Shown one piece after another: positions 34,054-42,369 of a stretch of 64,000 nt of DNA. A program made the position numbers and the translations under genes. Under the pieces are notes generated by a model that saw only the letters and a list, made by a program, of their open reading frames with translations, was not told the DNA's origin and ran no database searches. The first letter of the stretch is position 1. The number at the start of each line of letters is the position of its first letter. Source of the DNA: Virgibacillus sp. LDC-1 (GTDB taxonomy: Bacteria > Bacillota > Bacilli > Bacillales > Amphibacillaceae); the NCBI RefSeq assembly GCF_030137545.1, contig NZ_JARUVL010000002.1, positions 62,001-126,000 of the forward strand, written 5' to 3'.

Positions 34054-34764
34054 TTGAATATGAAAAACTTGGAATCACAAATTTCAAGCTCTGTAGGCAA
34101 ATTACTTCGTTCGTATTTTGGTAAAGGTCCTCGCACCATTTACGTCTCTGTAAGCAACAAATTTATAACTATATATCTCCAACATTTTCTAGCACCGATG
34201 GAACAAGTTCTATTGAAGCAAAATAGTCTAGTGAAAGTGCAGGAAACACGAGATATTATGATGGAAGAATTAGTACCCGAGCTAAAAGTTCTTCTTTCTA
34301 CCCAAATACAAATGCCCGTACAACAATTGTATTATGATTGGGATTTAGAAAAAGAATCAGGCATTATTTTTGCAGAATTAACAGAGAAGCAAAATGAAGA
34401 AAAATTACAAGTAAGCTTAGACTATGATGCGAAGGAAAAAGTACATGAAGAAATTGCCCGTTTTACAAAAAAGGCTCAAAAAACACCAAGAAATATTGTT
34501 TCATATAGATTAAATGAACGTACCATTATATCCAAAAGAGAAGACATTCTTGTTTTAATTGAAAAAGAACTTATCCGAACCGGATTTCGTGAACAGCTTC
34601 GATTAACAAAACGCAGATTAGAAAAGAATTTACTAAACAGAGAATTTATCGAAAGCGTTCTCCAACAAAAGATTCAAGATGTCTTTGTTGATTGGGATTT
34701 CGAAAAGAATATTGGTTATATTGTGTTTATCTTAGAAAAAGAAGAAATTGGTGGTAATGTCTAG
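34054..34764 (+). CDS. Tandem DUF2294 domain protein
   Basis: This 236-residue protein appears to contain two DUF2294-like domains. The first (about 5-115) has VGKLLRSYFGKGPRTIYVS, matching the family start. The second (about 125-230) has ERTIISKREDILVLIEKELIRTGFREQ, and both end in a D-W-D strand (YYDWDLEKESGIIF and FVDWDFEKNIGYIVF). The role of DUF2294 is unknown. A TTG at 34054 (AAAGGAATG upstream) or the ATG two codons later could start it. Confidence 0.72.
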   Translation: MNMKNLESQISSSVGKLLRSYFGKGPRTIYVSVSNKFITIYLQHFLAPMEQVLLKQNSLVKVQETRDIMMEELVPELKVLLSTQIQMPVQQLYYDWDLEKESGIIFAELTEKQNEEKLQVSLDYDAKEKVHEEIARFTKKAQKTPRNIVSYRLNERTIISKREDILVLIEKELIRTGFREQLRLTKRRLEKNLLNREFIESVLQQKIQDVFVDWDFEKNIGYIVFILEKEEIGGNV

Positions 34765-34786
34765 ACAATTTGCGCTAAGACATAAG

Positions 34787-34818
34787 CCGAAAAGGAAAGC
34801 ATCCTTTTCGGTTTTTTT
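34787..34818 (+). terminator. Terminator of the DUF2294 gene
   Basis: A perfect 10-base stem (CCGAAAAGGA with TCCTTTTCGG) is followed by TTTTTTT. Confidence 0.88.
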
Positions 34819-34850
34819 GTGCTTTAAGCCACACAAATAGGGGGAAAACA

Positions 34851-35018
34851 ATGTATAAAATCATTGCTATTGGAAAGAACAGTGTGCAAGCAACTGTTTC
34901 TGAAAATGAAGAAGCGCTTGTTTTTAAAACGATAGAAGAAGCAGAACAATATGTTGTAACGCTAAATACAGATTTACTTTTACCTACCAATTATAAGTTC
35001 ATCATCGAAGAACTTTAA
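34851..35018 (+). CDS. Hypothetical 55-residue protein
   Basis: This short ORF (MYKIIAIGKNSVQATVSENE..., ending FIIEEL) has a clean ribosome site (AATAGGGGGAAAACA) before ATG. The predicted fold is beta-alpha, with an acidic end. Its family is not recognised. It lies between two terminators, so it is a separate transcription unit. Confidence 0.6.
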   Translation: MYKIIAIGKNSVQATVSENEEALVFKTIEEAEQYVVTLNTDLLLPTNYKFIIEEL

Positions 35019-35030
35019 TATGCAAAAAAA

Positions 35031-35058
35031 GGATTGCCACTTAAAATGGTGGCAATCC
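35031..35058 (-). terminator. Terminator of the ring-cleaving dioxygenase gene
   Basis: A perfect 10-base stem (GGATTGCCAC with GTGGCAATCC) has a seven-base A-run on its left, which is a T-run on the minus strand. Confidence 0.85.
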
Positions 35059-35071
35059 ATGTAATAAAGGC

Positions 35072-36055
35072 TTATTCGTACTCTTTCTCAAAAATCTTCG
35101 TGCTTCTAGTTGTATCAATTGGTCGAACAATCTGTTCAATTTCTTCCCGCTTCGACTCTAAAAAAGGTGGAAGGGCTAGCTTTTCGCCTAACGTTTCATA
35201 TGGCTCATCCCCAGTAAACCCAGGTCCATCAGTTGCGAACTCAAATAAAATCTGTGGAGCTACCCGCGCATATAACGATTCAAAATAGAACCGATCCACA
35301 TGACCAGAATTAGGTAAACGAAATCGATTTAGTCTTTCTGTCCATTCGTCTAATACCGCTCGATTATCTACTCGGAATGCAACATGATGGACGGTCCCAT
35401 ACCCTTGGATTGCATGCGGCGCTGTTGTATTATGCTCAACGATAACCTGTGCACCATTTCCTCCTTCTCCAACCTCAAATAAATGAAATGAATCTTCACT
35501 TGCAATTTCCTCAAATAACAGAACTTCCTCTAGTATCTGTTTGAAAAAAGCGTAATTATCTACTCGTACAAAAACAGGACCAAGCCCTGTGATAGCGTAC
35601 TCTAAAGGAATAGGTCCCTTTTGCCACGGTGTGCCTGCTGCAACGCCCTTGTTTAACGAATCAGAAATTAGCTGATAATGCTGATCATCAAAATCACTAA
35701 ACGCTAACGTCTTCTTACCAAACTGCTCTTGAATCCCTGTATGTGCTATCTGTAATCGGTCAAAACGTTTTTCCCAATACGTAAGTGCCTCATCCGAAGG
35801 TACACGAAACGATGTTTTCGAAATTTCATTCGTTCCATGTTTTCCTTTTTGCACATTAGGAAAATCAAAGAATGTTATGTCTGTTCCAGGACTTCCTTTA
35901 TCATCCGCGAAAAACAAATGATACGTACGTATATCATCTTGATTTACCGTCTTCTTTACTAATCGCATTCCAAGCACATACGTAAAGAATGTATAATTTT
36001 TTTCTGCGCTACTTGTCATTGCTGTTACATGATGAATTCCTTTTAAATGATTCAT
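35072..36055 (-). CDS. Ring-cleaving dioxygenase, MhqO/MhqA type
   Basis: This is a 327-residue VOC-fold protein made of two glyoxalase-like halves. Metal ligands are expected at His7/His8 (GIHHVTAM), in the second half at VHHVAFR, and at Glu in LFEFATDGPG. The closest families are MhqA/MhqO (YkcA/YdfO), which degrade catechol or hydroquinone adducts. ATG 36055 (AGGAGTGAGGCAT upstream) is preferred to an in-frame GTG. It shares about half its residues with the divergent gene at 36960, by eye. Confidence 0.88.
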   Translation of the reverse strand: MNHLKGIHHVTAMTSSAEKNYTFFTYVLGMRLVKKTVNQDDIRTYHLFFADDKGSPGTDITFFDFPNVQKGKHGTNEISKTSFRVPSDEALTYWEKRFDRLQIAHTGIQEQFGKKTLAFSDFDDQHYQLISDSLNKGVAAGTPWQKGPIPLEYAITGLGPVFVRVDNYAFFKQILEEVLLFEEIASEDSFHLFEVGEGGNGAQVIVEHNTTAPHAIQGYGTVHHVAFRVDNRAVLDEWTERLNRFRLPNSGHVDRFYFESLYARVAPQILFEFATDGPGFTGDEPYETLGEKLALPPFLESKREEIEQIVRPIDTTRSTKIFEKEYE

Positions 36056-36221
36056 ATGCCTCACTCCTAAATATATTGTAATAAATCCAACTTTCGCGGT
36101 ATCACTGGATAAACTAAATTATTAAAAACTATATCCAATTGGAATTTCTTTTTGTTCTTCACCACTAGTAATATGCAGAACAAGACAGAATAGCTGAAAA
36201 TAGTCGACTCATCCTTGGTTA

Positions 36222-36830
36222 TTAAATGCGCATTCCATGATTCCACCAGCTTGTAACCTCGGAAACTTCCGACTCACGCAGTTCATGTCCACCATCTGTA
36301 AGAAATAATGATACAGATGCACCTGATTCCGTTAACTGTCTTTTTAATGTTACAGCTTCTCCTGGTGCAACGATATGGTCTGTTGCCCCAGCAGTGATAA
36401 AAACAGGTACGTTTGACAAGTTAGCATGACTTATCGCATGTGGTGAAGCACTTGGATGCAGCAGAACCGCACTTTGAAAATGCTCAGGAGAATGAAGCAG
36501 CAGGTTAACAGCCATATTCGCCCCATTCGAATAGCCAATTAAATGAAGGCGTGTTTCTCCAGCCTGATATTCCTTCAATTTCTGTTCTATAAATTGGAGC
36601 ATAATTTGGGTACGTGCTTTTAAATCGATTTTATCAAATGAACCATCTTTTAATCGCTTAAAATATCTGCGTTGCCCATTTTCGATCACATTCCCTCTTA
36701 TTCCGAATACTGAAAAATAAGGATTTACGTTTCCTGCAACCCTTAACAAGTCCGTTTCTCTTCCCCCAGTTCCATGGAATAAAATAAATGTATCTGCTGA
36801 ATGCTTGCTTCTATGAAAAAAGTATCGCAC
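36222..36830 (-). CDS. Carboxylesterase/hydrolase, MhqD-like
   Basis: This is a 202-residue alpha/beta hydrolase. HGTGGRETDL is the oxyanion region, IGYSNGAN carries the nucleophile Ser101, TAGATDHIV the acid and DGGHELRESE the base. This matches MhqD (YodD), the hydrolase of the methylhydroquinone-responsive regulon. A GTG at 36830 (GAGGGTGAAGGG upstream) gives the family length. The longer frame from 36905 has no ribosome site. It lies between the two dioxygenase genes, supporting a detoxification role. Confidence 0.82.
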   Translation of the reverse strand: MRYFFHRSKHSADTFILFHGTGGRETDLLRVAGNVNPYFSVFGIRGNVIENGQRRYFKRLKDGSFDKIDLKARTQIMLQFIEQKLKEYQAGETRLHLIGYSNGANMAVNLLLHSPEHFQSAVLLHPSASPHAISHANLSNVPVFITAGATDHIVAPGEAVTLKRQLTESGASVSLFLTDGGHELRESEVSEVTSWWNHGMRI

Positions 36831-36959
36831 CCCTTCACCCTCACCAAATAGATATAGAAGTTGACTTCCTTTAAGTTTACCTCTAAACTGATAATACATA
36901 ATCATTTATTTTTTTGCAAGTAACAATGCTTCAACTTATCACAAAGAGGAGGAACTCCG

Positions 36960-37928
36960 ATGCAATTAACTGGAATTCACCATATATCTTCACTCACTGC
37001 AAACGCTGAACAAAATTTACACTTCTACACAAATATATTAGGGCTTCGTCTAGTTAAAAAAACGGTTAACCAAGATAATACATCGAATTATCATCTGTTT
37101 TATGGTGATGAAAAAGGAAGCCCTGGTACAGAATTGACTTTTTTTGAGATTCCAAATTTGGCTGTCAATCATCCAGGGACAAATAGTATTTCCAATATAT
37201 CACTTCGTGTTGCATCAAATAAGGCACTTACATTTTGGAAAAATCGGTTTGAGCAGTTTAACGTAGATCACGATGAGATTACAAACCAGTTTCACAATGC
37301 TGTACTCTCCTTCCGTGATCCAGAGGGGCATCGTATGACATTGGTTTCTGATGAGCATGACAAAGGGCTAATAGGTGGAAAGCCCTGGTCTAACAAGGAT
37401 ATCCCCGAAGAATTTGCCATTATCGGCCTTGGACCGGTAACATTAACCGTTCGCTATTACGAGCCTACTTTTCAAGTGCTAACTGACCTGATGGGTTATA
37501 GAGCTGTTGGGAGTTATTCCTCTAACAATAACCCTGATTCGATCATTCATGTATTGGAAACTGGTCAAGGAGGAAACGGGACAGCCATTCATCTGGAAGA
37601 ACGAAAGGATCTCCCTGAAGAAAGACAAGGTCGGGGTGGTGTGCATCATGTAGCATTCCGTGTTCAGACAGAAGAAGAACTAAAGCAATGGGTTGCACAT
37701 ATCGAGGAGGATGGCTTTCAAAGTTCAGGTTTCATTGATCGATACTATTTTCGTTCCCTATATTTTCGTGAACCAAATGGCATTTTATTTGAACTAGCGA
37801 CAGATGGACCAGGTTTTATGATCGACGAATCATTAGAGCATTTAGGTGAGCAGCTCTCCCTTCCTCCATTTTTAGAAGCACAGCGACATCAAATTGTGGC
37901 AAAGCTAAAGCCATTACCAACTAAATAA
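36960..37928 (+). CDS. Ring-cleaving dioxygenase, MhqO/MhqA type, second copy
   Basis: This is a 322-residue VOC protein paralogous to 35072-36055. It begins MQLTGIHHISSLTANAEQNL and keeps the same putative ligands (GIHHI, GVHHVAFR, LFELATDGPG). The two probably act on different ring substrates. The ribosome site AAGAGGAGGAACTCCG precedes ATG. A MarR-type regulator gene follows 40 bases downstream on the same strand. Confidence 0.88.
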   Translation: MQLTGIHHISSLTANAEQNLHFYTNILGLRLVKKTVNQDNTSNYHLFYGDEKGSPGTELTFFEIPNLAVNHPGTNSISNISLRVASNKALTFWKNRFEQFNVDHDEITNQFHNAVLSFRDPEGHRMTLVSDEHDKGLIGGKPWSNKDIPEEFAIIGLGPVTLTVRYYEPTFQVLTDLMGYRAVGSYSSNNNPDSIIHVLETGQGGNGTAIHLEERKDLPEERQGRGGVHHVAFRVQTEEELKQWVAHIEEDGFQSSGFIDRYYFRSLYFREPNGILFELATDGPGFMIDESLEHLGEQLSLPPFLEAQRHQIVAKLKPLPTK

Positions 37929-37968
37929 ACGTAATCACAGAAAACTCATGGAGAGTAGGCTATGGATA

Positions 37969-38433
37969 ATGACAGAAATGAATGATGTATGGAATTTAAC
38001 TCAAAAAGAAAAACGGCTCGGTTTAATGCTCTGGTTTCGTCTTTCGCGCGTATACAACCATAGCATTCGGAAAAATAATGATTTCCTTAAAAAATGGGGA
38101 CTAACGAGTGCTCAATTTGATGTACTCATTCAAGTGGGAGTTCATCATGCCATTACGCAAAAAGAGCTTGGCGAAAAGCTTTTTGTTACAAAGGGCAACA
38201 TCACCCAATTAATCACGAAAATGGAGAAGCTCGGTTGGGTTACACGAGAACGAAATTGGAAAACAAAAACGATTGCTCTGACAGAAGAGGGAAAATCCCT
38301 AATGGCAGAAATTGTTCCAGAACAAGAGCAATTTCAAGCCTCCCAGTTTCTAGGACTTGATGCAAATGAACAACGCGAGCTTATCGAGTTATTAAAAAAA
38401 GTTCAAAAAAGCATGGAAACGGAGCTCTCTTAG
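37969..38433 (+). CDS. MarR-family transcriptional regulator
   Basis: This is a 154-residue winged-helix regulator. The HTH is in LTSAQFDVLIQVGVH...TQKELGEKLFVTKGNITQLITKM, and the wing is TRERNWKTKTIALTEEGK. Its position after the dioxygenase gene suggests an MhqR-like repressor of quinone/electrophile defence. No cysteine is present, so sensing would be by ligand rather than thiol chemistry. The start is uncertain: ATG 37948 lacks a ribosome site and 37969 has only a weak one. Confidence 0.85.
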   Translation: MTEMNDVWNLTQKEKRLGLMLWFRLSRVYNHSIRKNNDFLKKWGLTSAQFDVLIQVGVHHAITQKELGEKLFVTKGNITQLITKMEKLGWVTRERNWKTKTIALTEEGKSLMAEIVPEQEQFQASQFLGLDANEQRELIELLKKVQKSMETELS

Positions 38434-38448
38434 CTGAAAGAGAGCTCC
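38421..38448. terminator. Hairpin at the MarR gene end
   Basis: A perfect 10-base stem (GGAGCTCTCT with AGAGAGCTCC) overlaps the stop codon. There is no T-run on the plus strand, so its efficiency is unclear. Confidence 0.5.
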
Positions 38449-38452
38449 ACAT

Positions 38453-38710
38453 TCAATAAAGTTTTTGTTGAATCTTTTCTCGTGCATGCTCTGCATCGTC
38501 AAATGGTATCGTTTGATTCTTAATAATTTGATATGTTTCGTGTCCTTTCCCCGCAATAAGTACCACATCCCCAGTAGTTGCCATATCAATCGCTTGCTGA
38601 ATAGCTTTATCTCGGTCTACCACAAGTGCATAGGATAGAAAAGACTTTTGTTGTAACCCTTCTTCTATATCTTTTAAGATCGAAGTAGGATTTTCTGAGC
38701 GAGGATTGTC
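38453..38710 (-). pseudogene. Orphan C-terminal fragment of MurE-type Mur ligase
   Basis: The minus-strand frame reads DNPRSENPTSILKDIEEG..., then VVDRDKAIQQAI..., then GDVVLIAGKGHETYQII..., then IPFDDAEHARE..., and stops at 38453. That is the C-terminal domain of UDP-MurNAc-tripeptide ligase, including the DNPR motif that binds the third amino acid and the GKGHE loop. An in-frame stop directly precedes DNPR (38711-38713), and no start codon or ATP-binding domain is present. It is therefore a relic of a second mur ligase. Confidence 0.8.
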
Positions 38711-38889
38711 TTATATACGTGGTCAAACGTATCCTAATATACACCACTCCCAACTATACCTTGTAATTTATTTTCAATCCAGGTATCTAATCTTTTAACT
38801 TCTTAAAAGTGAAATAACAATAATAAAAGTGTTTTTTAATAGAGATATCGGGAAAACTATTCATAGAAAAAATAAAGGAGTGGATAGCT

Positions 38890-39993
38890 GTGAGTGAACG
38901 TATTTTTATAAGTCCTGCTAAATATGTACAAGGAAAGCATGTAATTCAACGAATTGGTCATTTTGTAAAGGAATTTGGAGAACAAGCGATTCTTATAGCC
39001 GATAAAACGGTTTGGAAAATTGCTGGTAATGATGTAGTTAAACATTTGAAACAGGAAAAAATCGAAACAGAAGAGATTGTTTTCAAAGGGGAATCTTCGG
39101 TATCTGAAATTAAGCGTATTGCCTCGGTTGCAAATAGTAAGAATGCAAAGATTGTAATCGGTGTCGGCGGTGGAAAAACAATTGATACTGCTAAAGCTGT
39201 TTCAGATGAGGTTAAAGGTTATATGGTCATTGTGCCAACAACTGCTTCAACTGACGCGCCAACGAGTGCACTATCTGTTGTATATACAGATAAAGGAACT
39301 TTTGAAGGATATCGTTTTTATCGTAAGAATCCGGATTTAGTGTTAGTCGATACGAAAATCATTGCTGAAGCACCACCACGTCTATTAACTTCTGGTATTG
39401 CTGATGCCTTAGCCACTTGGGTAGAAGCTCGCAGTGTCATTAATGCTGGTGGTAAAACGATGGCTGGCGGGAGTACAACGATCGCTGCAAAAGCGATTGC
39501 TGAAAAATGTGAAGAAACTCTATTTCGATATGCAGTCCTCGCGTATCAGTCGGCAAAAGCAAAATCCGTTACACCAGCATTAGAAGAAGTAGTCGAGGCG
39601 AATACATTGCTTAGTGGTCTTGGTTTTGAAAGTGGTGGACTAGCAGCAGCACACGCGATTCACAACGGATTCACCGCGTTGCATGGAGACATTCATAATC
39701 TCACACACGGAGAAAAGGTCGCCTTCGGAACGCTTGTTCAGCTTACTTTAGAACAGCATAGCATTCACGAAATCGAACGCTACATTGAGTTATATATTAG
39801 CTTAGATTTACCAGTTACATTGGAAGATATTAAATTAAAGAATGCATCACAAGAAGATATTAGAAAAGTCGCTGAAGCAGCAACTGTTGAGGGCGAAACC
39901 ATTCACCAAGCATTTAACATTACTGCCGACGATGTCGTCGATGCTATTTATGCTACTGACCAATATGCAAGGGCATATAAAGAAAAACGTTAA
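38890..39993 (+). CDS. gldA: Glycerol dehydrogenase
   Basis: This is a 367-residue iron/zinc-type alcohol dehydrogenase of the GldA family, which oxidises glycerol to dihydroxyacetone with NAD+. [12 protein letters not shown] binds NAD. The zinc ligands are Asp172 (GIADALATW), His255 ([10 protein letters not shown]) and His273 ([10 protein letters not shown]), matching the spacing of the Geobacillus enzyme. A GTG start has AAAGGAGTGGATAGCT upstream. It is monocistronic with a terminator. Confidence 0.93.
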   Translation: MSERIFISPAKYVQGKHVIQRIGHFVKEFGEQAILIADKTVWKIAGNDVVKHLKQEKIETEEIVFKGESSVSEIKRIASVANSKNAKIVIGVGGGKTIDTAKAVSDEVKGYMVIVPTTASTDAPTSALSVVYTDKGTFEGYRFYRKNPDLVLVDTKIIAEAPPRLLTSGIADALATWVEARSVINAGGKTMAGGSTTIAAKAIAEKCEETLFRYAVLAYQSAKAKSVTPALEEVVEANTLLSGLGFESGGLAAAHAIHNGFTALHGDIHNLTHGEKVAFGTLVQLTLEQHSIHEIERYIELYISLDLPVTLEDIKLKNASQEDIRKVAEAATVEGETIHQAFNITADDVVDAIYATDQYARAYKEKR

Positions 39994-40002
39994 ATTATTT
40001 AC

Positions 40003-40035
40003 AACAGCCTGTAGTCTAAAAAAGCTACAGGCTGT
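40003..40035 (+). terminator. Terminator of gldA
   Basis: A perfect 11-base stem (ACAGCCTGTAG with CTACAGGCTGT) is followed by TTTCAT. Confidence 0.82.
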
Positions 40036-40097
40036 TTCATATTATCTACCCTTATATAATAGCAGCTCATCTCCCTGCTTTCTAAAAATAAAAAGCA

Positions 40098-40118
40098 CCC
40101 ATCCAATTGGACAGGTAC
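40098..40118 (-). terminator. Terminator of the 40-residue protein gene
   Basis: On the minus strand ACC-TG-TCCAATTGGA-TG-GGT is followed by GCTTTTTATTTTT. The core is the perfect palindrome TCCAATTGGA. Confidence 0.6.
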
Positions 40119-40126
40119 TGTAACGG

Positions 40127-40249
40127 TTATTTTGAATTTTTATTAGGGCCAGAACGTCCCTCTAAGCGTGAATCTTTCTTACTTGTATTCGTTGTGTTCT
40201 CTTTGCTAACTTCACCGGGTTTTACTCTACCTTTGTCTTTTTCAGCCAT
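40127..40249 (-). CDS. Small hydrophilic protein, possibly a SASP
   Basis: This is a 40-residue protein (MAEKDKGRVKPGEVSKENTT, then NTSKKDSRLEGRSGPNKNSK). A very strong ribosome site (AAAGGAGGTGCTCTC) precedes ATG. Its charge, lack of hydrophobic core and KDKGR start resemble minor small acid-soluble spore proteins such as SspL, but the match is short. It has its own terminator. It is missed by length-limited gene finders. Confidence 0.6.
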   Translation of the reverse strand: MAEKDKGRVKPGEVSKENTTNTSKKDSRLEGRSGPNKNSK

Positions 40250-40435
40250 GAGAGCACCTCCTTTGCTTATACGTTATACCCTTTCTATTCTCTATTAAAC
40301 GATTCTAGTAAATCTTCCTACTTTCATCCTGTGCACTGTAGATCAAAAGCACTGATTTAATAGAGATAGGTTTAATATCAACTCGCACGGGCTATTAAAC
40401 ACCTATACATCATGATAGAAAGAGGTACATCTTAT

Positions 40436-40918
40436 ATGTTTGCATGGGACGATTTTTACACAGCATTTTGGGCATTCTTTGTTTTGCTCCCTTTGGTAAC
40501 ACTTATACATCAGCTTGGCCATTACCTTATGGCATTGCTCTTTGGAGGCAATTCAGAGCTTGTAGTAGGTAGAGGAAAGACGCTATTTGAAATCGGTACG
40601 TCGATAAAAGTTAGAGCTTTTTATTTTCTAGATTCCGCATGTCATTACGAATCTTTAAAAATAGACAATCGACTAACGCATATTTTAGTACATGCTGGTG
40701 GTATTCTGCTAAACTTAATTTCTGTAATTATAGTCAATAGCTTGATCATGATTGGTTGGCTACCAGAGCTGCAATTCTTTTATCAGTTTGGATACTTTTC
40801 TGTGTACTATATATTTTTTGCTTTATTCCCTGTTCAATATTCTGAGACGCATGCAAGCGATGGAAAGCAAATCATTAATATTTTTAAAAAATATGAGCCA
40901 TCTGATATATTTGATTAA
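40436..40918 (+). CDS. M50-like membrane protein with degenerate active site
   Basis: This is a 160-residue membrane protein with about four helices. Helix 1 carries HQLGH (residues 25-29), where site-2-type proteases have HExGH, so the catalytic Glu is replaced by Gln. The second metal site appears as ...ASDGKQIINIFKKY near residue 142, resembling the (N/S)xDG motif. The metal-binding frame is kept, but proteolysis is doubtful. It may be an inactive homologue or act by binding. The ATG at 40436 follows AGAGG. Confidence 0.68.
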   Translation: MFAWDDFYTAFWAFFVLLPLVTLIHQLGHYLMALLFGGNSELVVGRGKTLFEIGTSIKVRAFYFLDSACHYESLKIDNRLTHILVHAGGILLNLISVIIVNSLIMIGWLPELQFFYQFGYFSVYYIFFALFPVQYSETHASDGKQIINIFKKYEPSDIFD

Positions 40919-40927
40919 CTAGAAAGA

Positions 40928-40961
40928 GCACTCTCTCAGGTTGGGACATTGAGGGAGTGTT
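40928..40961 (+). terminator. Terminator of the M50-like gene
   Basis: CACTCTCTCA pairs with TGAGGGAGTG (one mismatch), followed by TTTTC. Confidence 0.65.
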
Positions 40962-41187
40962 TTCACTTTCTTCTTCGACAAATAAGACTCAGATGTGTCT
41001 GCATAAACGTATCCATTTTTCATGCCTCGTTGAAGGCTTTCTTCACAAAGTTTTTAATTCGGTTCCAGACAGACTAACATAAGAACCGTCCAAAGTAAGA
41101 ACAATTCTTTAACACATTCACCAAGATATCGTGTATCATGTTAAAATTCTATCCTTGCTTGTAGGAAAAATATGTTGTTCTCTCTAT

Positions 41188-41985
41188 TTATTCCGATAAC
41201 AAGCTGTAGGTAACCAATTTATCATCTTCTAAGTAAGTATTCTTTATGCTGCTGATTTTACCGTCTTTCCAGCCTATAAATAATTGCATTTTGACAAATC
41301 CATCTCGTATTCCCTTTTCGTCAACAACATTAAAGCCCTTTTCTGCGAATTGTTTATCTAACGGATTCTTATACTCATCTATAGCTCCAATATCATATCT
41401 CCATAAATGGGAAGCATTTGTATCGTCTACCCCTACCGCATCTGCTTCTCCAAGTAGATCGATTACATCACTTTCTGTCATTCCAATTTCTAGATTATCT
41501 TTAATAAACTCATTTTCAAATCTAGCTCTTTCATACTCTACATCGTATACATATTCTATGAATCTCTCGAATTGTTCATTATAAACGTATTTAAACGACC
41601 ACTTAAACATATGTGTGGCTAGTTTATATATCCAATTCGAAGGAACTAAAGAAACGTTAACAATAAAATTTGTACCTTCTGGTGTTTCTTCCATACTATA
41701 TTCTGTCTTACTAATCCCCTCTTTTGTTTCAGTTTCAACTGAAGCATAGTTTGGTGGATCATATTTTGTATATTTCCCTTGCAACTCATATACTTTTTTC
41801 CCTATTTTTTGTCTCGTAATGAAAGTTGCCCCTTCTCCTAAGTCATCTTCACTTCCATCGTAAATATTTTCGATTATTTGTGTATTCCATTTTAAGACAT
41901 GTTCATCTTTATTCAAACATTCTGATACTAAATCAATATTGGTATATATTTCTGCTTCAAAACGGAAACAGTGAATTTCTTTCAT
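41188..41985 (-). CDS. SRPBCC domain fused to a BamE/SmpA-like domain
   Basis: This is a 265-residue protein with two parts. Residues 1-145 look like an SRPBCC (START/polyketide-cyclase) ligand-binding domain (HCFRFEAEIYTNIDLVSECL...VLKWNTQI). Residues 165-260 begin LEIGMTESDVIDLLGEADAV, the typical first motif of SmpA/BamE-like or lipoprotein domains with a conserved GMT..DVxxLLGxP-like loop. No signal peptide is seen, so it is cytoplasmic. Function is unknown. GGAGAAGGATGAG precedes ATG. Confidence 0.65.
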   Translation of the reverse strand: MKEIHCFRFEAEIYTNIDLVSECLNKDEHVLKWNTQIIENIYDGSEDDLGEGATFITRQKIGKKVYELQGKYTKYDPPNYASVETETKEGISKTEYSMEETPEGTNFIVNVSLVPSNWIYKLATHMFKWSFKYVYNEQFERFIEYVYDVEYERARFENEFIKDNLEIGMTESDVIDLLGEADAVGVDDTNASHLWRYDIGAIDEYKNPLDKQFAEKGFNVVDEKGIRDGFVKMQLFIGWKDGKISSIKNTYLEDDKLVTYSLLSE

Positions 41986-42025
41986 CTCATCCTTCTCCTA
42001 TTCATTTTCATCGATTAATTATACT

Positions 42026-42268
42026 ATGACCAGGAAATATTTACTATATTGTTTTATGGAATATTCTTCTTTATTTGTCCGAGATTTTTTCTTAAAACGG
42101 ATAATTATAAATGCTCGGCTATTTCTAGTCCCTCTTCCCCATCAGCAGCTTCTTATTGAAGGCTCAAACGATGTAGAAGTAACAACCTCTGATACAGATG
42201 TGGCTGTATCCATTCAAGTTCTTCTTCAAATCCTAATTGCATTAGTTGCCCAATTGGATATTTTATAA
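42026..42268 (+). pseudogene. Orphan C-terminal fragment of a CotX/CotV-type coat protein
   Basis: The last 41 codons (from 42143) read QQLLIEGSNDVEVTTSDTDV, then AVSIQVLLQILIALVAQLDIL. This is the conserved spore coat protein X/V domain ending. The codons before that do not resemble the family. The open frame from 42026 is likely fortuitous, so only a tail remains. No ribosome site is present. A terminator still follows. Confidence 0.68.
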
Positions 42269-42275
42269 GAAAAAT

Positions 42276-42304
42276 AGGAGACCGTTATTAAATAGCGGTC
42301 TCCT
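42276..42304 (+). terminator. Terminator after the CotX-like fragment
   Basis: AGGAGACCG pairs with CGGTCTCCT around an AT loop and is followed by TCTATT. Confidence 0.7.
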
Positions 42305-42306
42305 TC

Positions 42307-42332
42307 TATTACTGGTTTTAAAACCAGTAATA
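42307..42332. repeat. 26-bp perfect palindrome
   Basis: All 13 base pairs match about the centre TTTT|AAAA (TATTACTGGTTTT with AAAACCAGTAATA). It lies between the coat-fragment terminator and the tRNA terminator. Confidence 0.9.
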
Positions 42333-42336
42333 AAAA

Positions 42337-42363
42337 ATACCAAGAGTCTTAACCTCTTGGTAT
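42337..42363 (-). terminator. Terminator of tRNA-Val
   Basis: A perfect 10-base stem (ATACCAAGAG with CTCTTGGTAT) is followed on the minus strand by TTTTTTA. Confidence 0.88.
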
Positions 42364-42369
42364 AACTAG

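Noticed and set aside
36134-36143. Palindrome TCCAATTGGA, also at 40102-40111
   Set aside because: Ten bases is short and the second occurrence forms the core of a terminator, so coincidence is likely.
38392-38589. Minus-strand 65-codon ORF (MIWQLLGMWYLL...)
   Set aside because: It is the wrong frame over the MurE-tail relic, which has the meaningful protein pattern.
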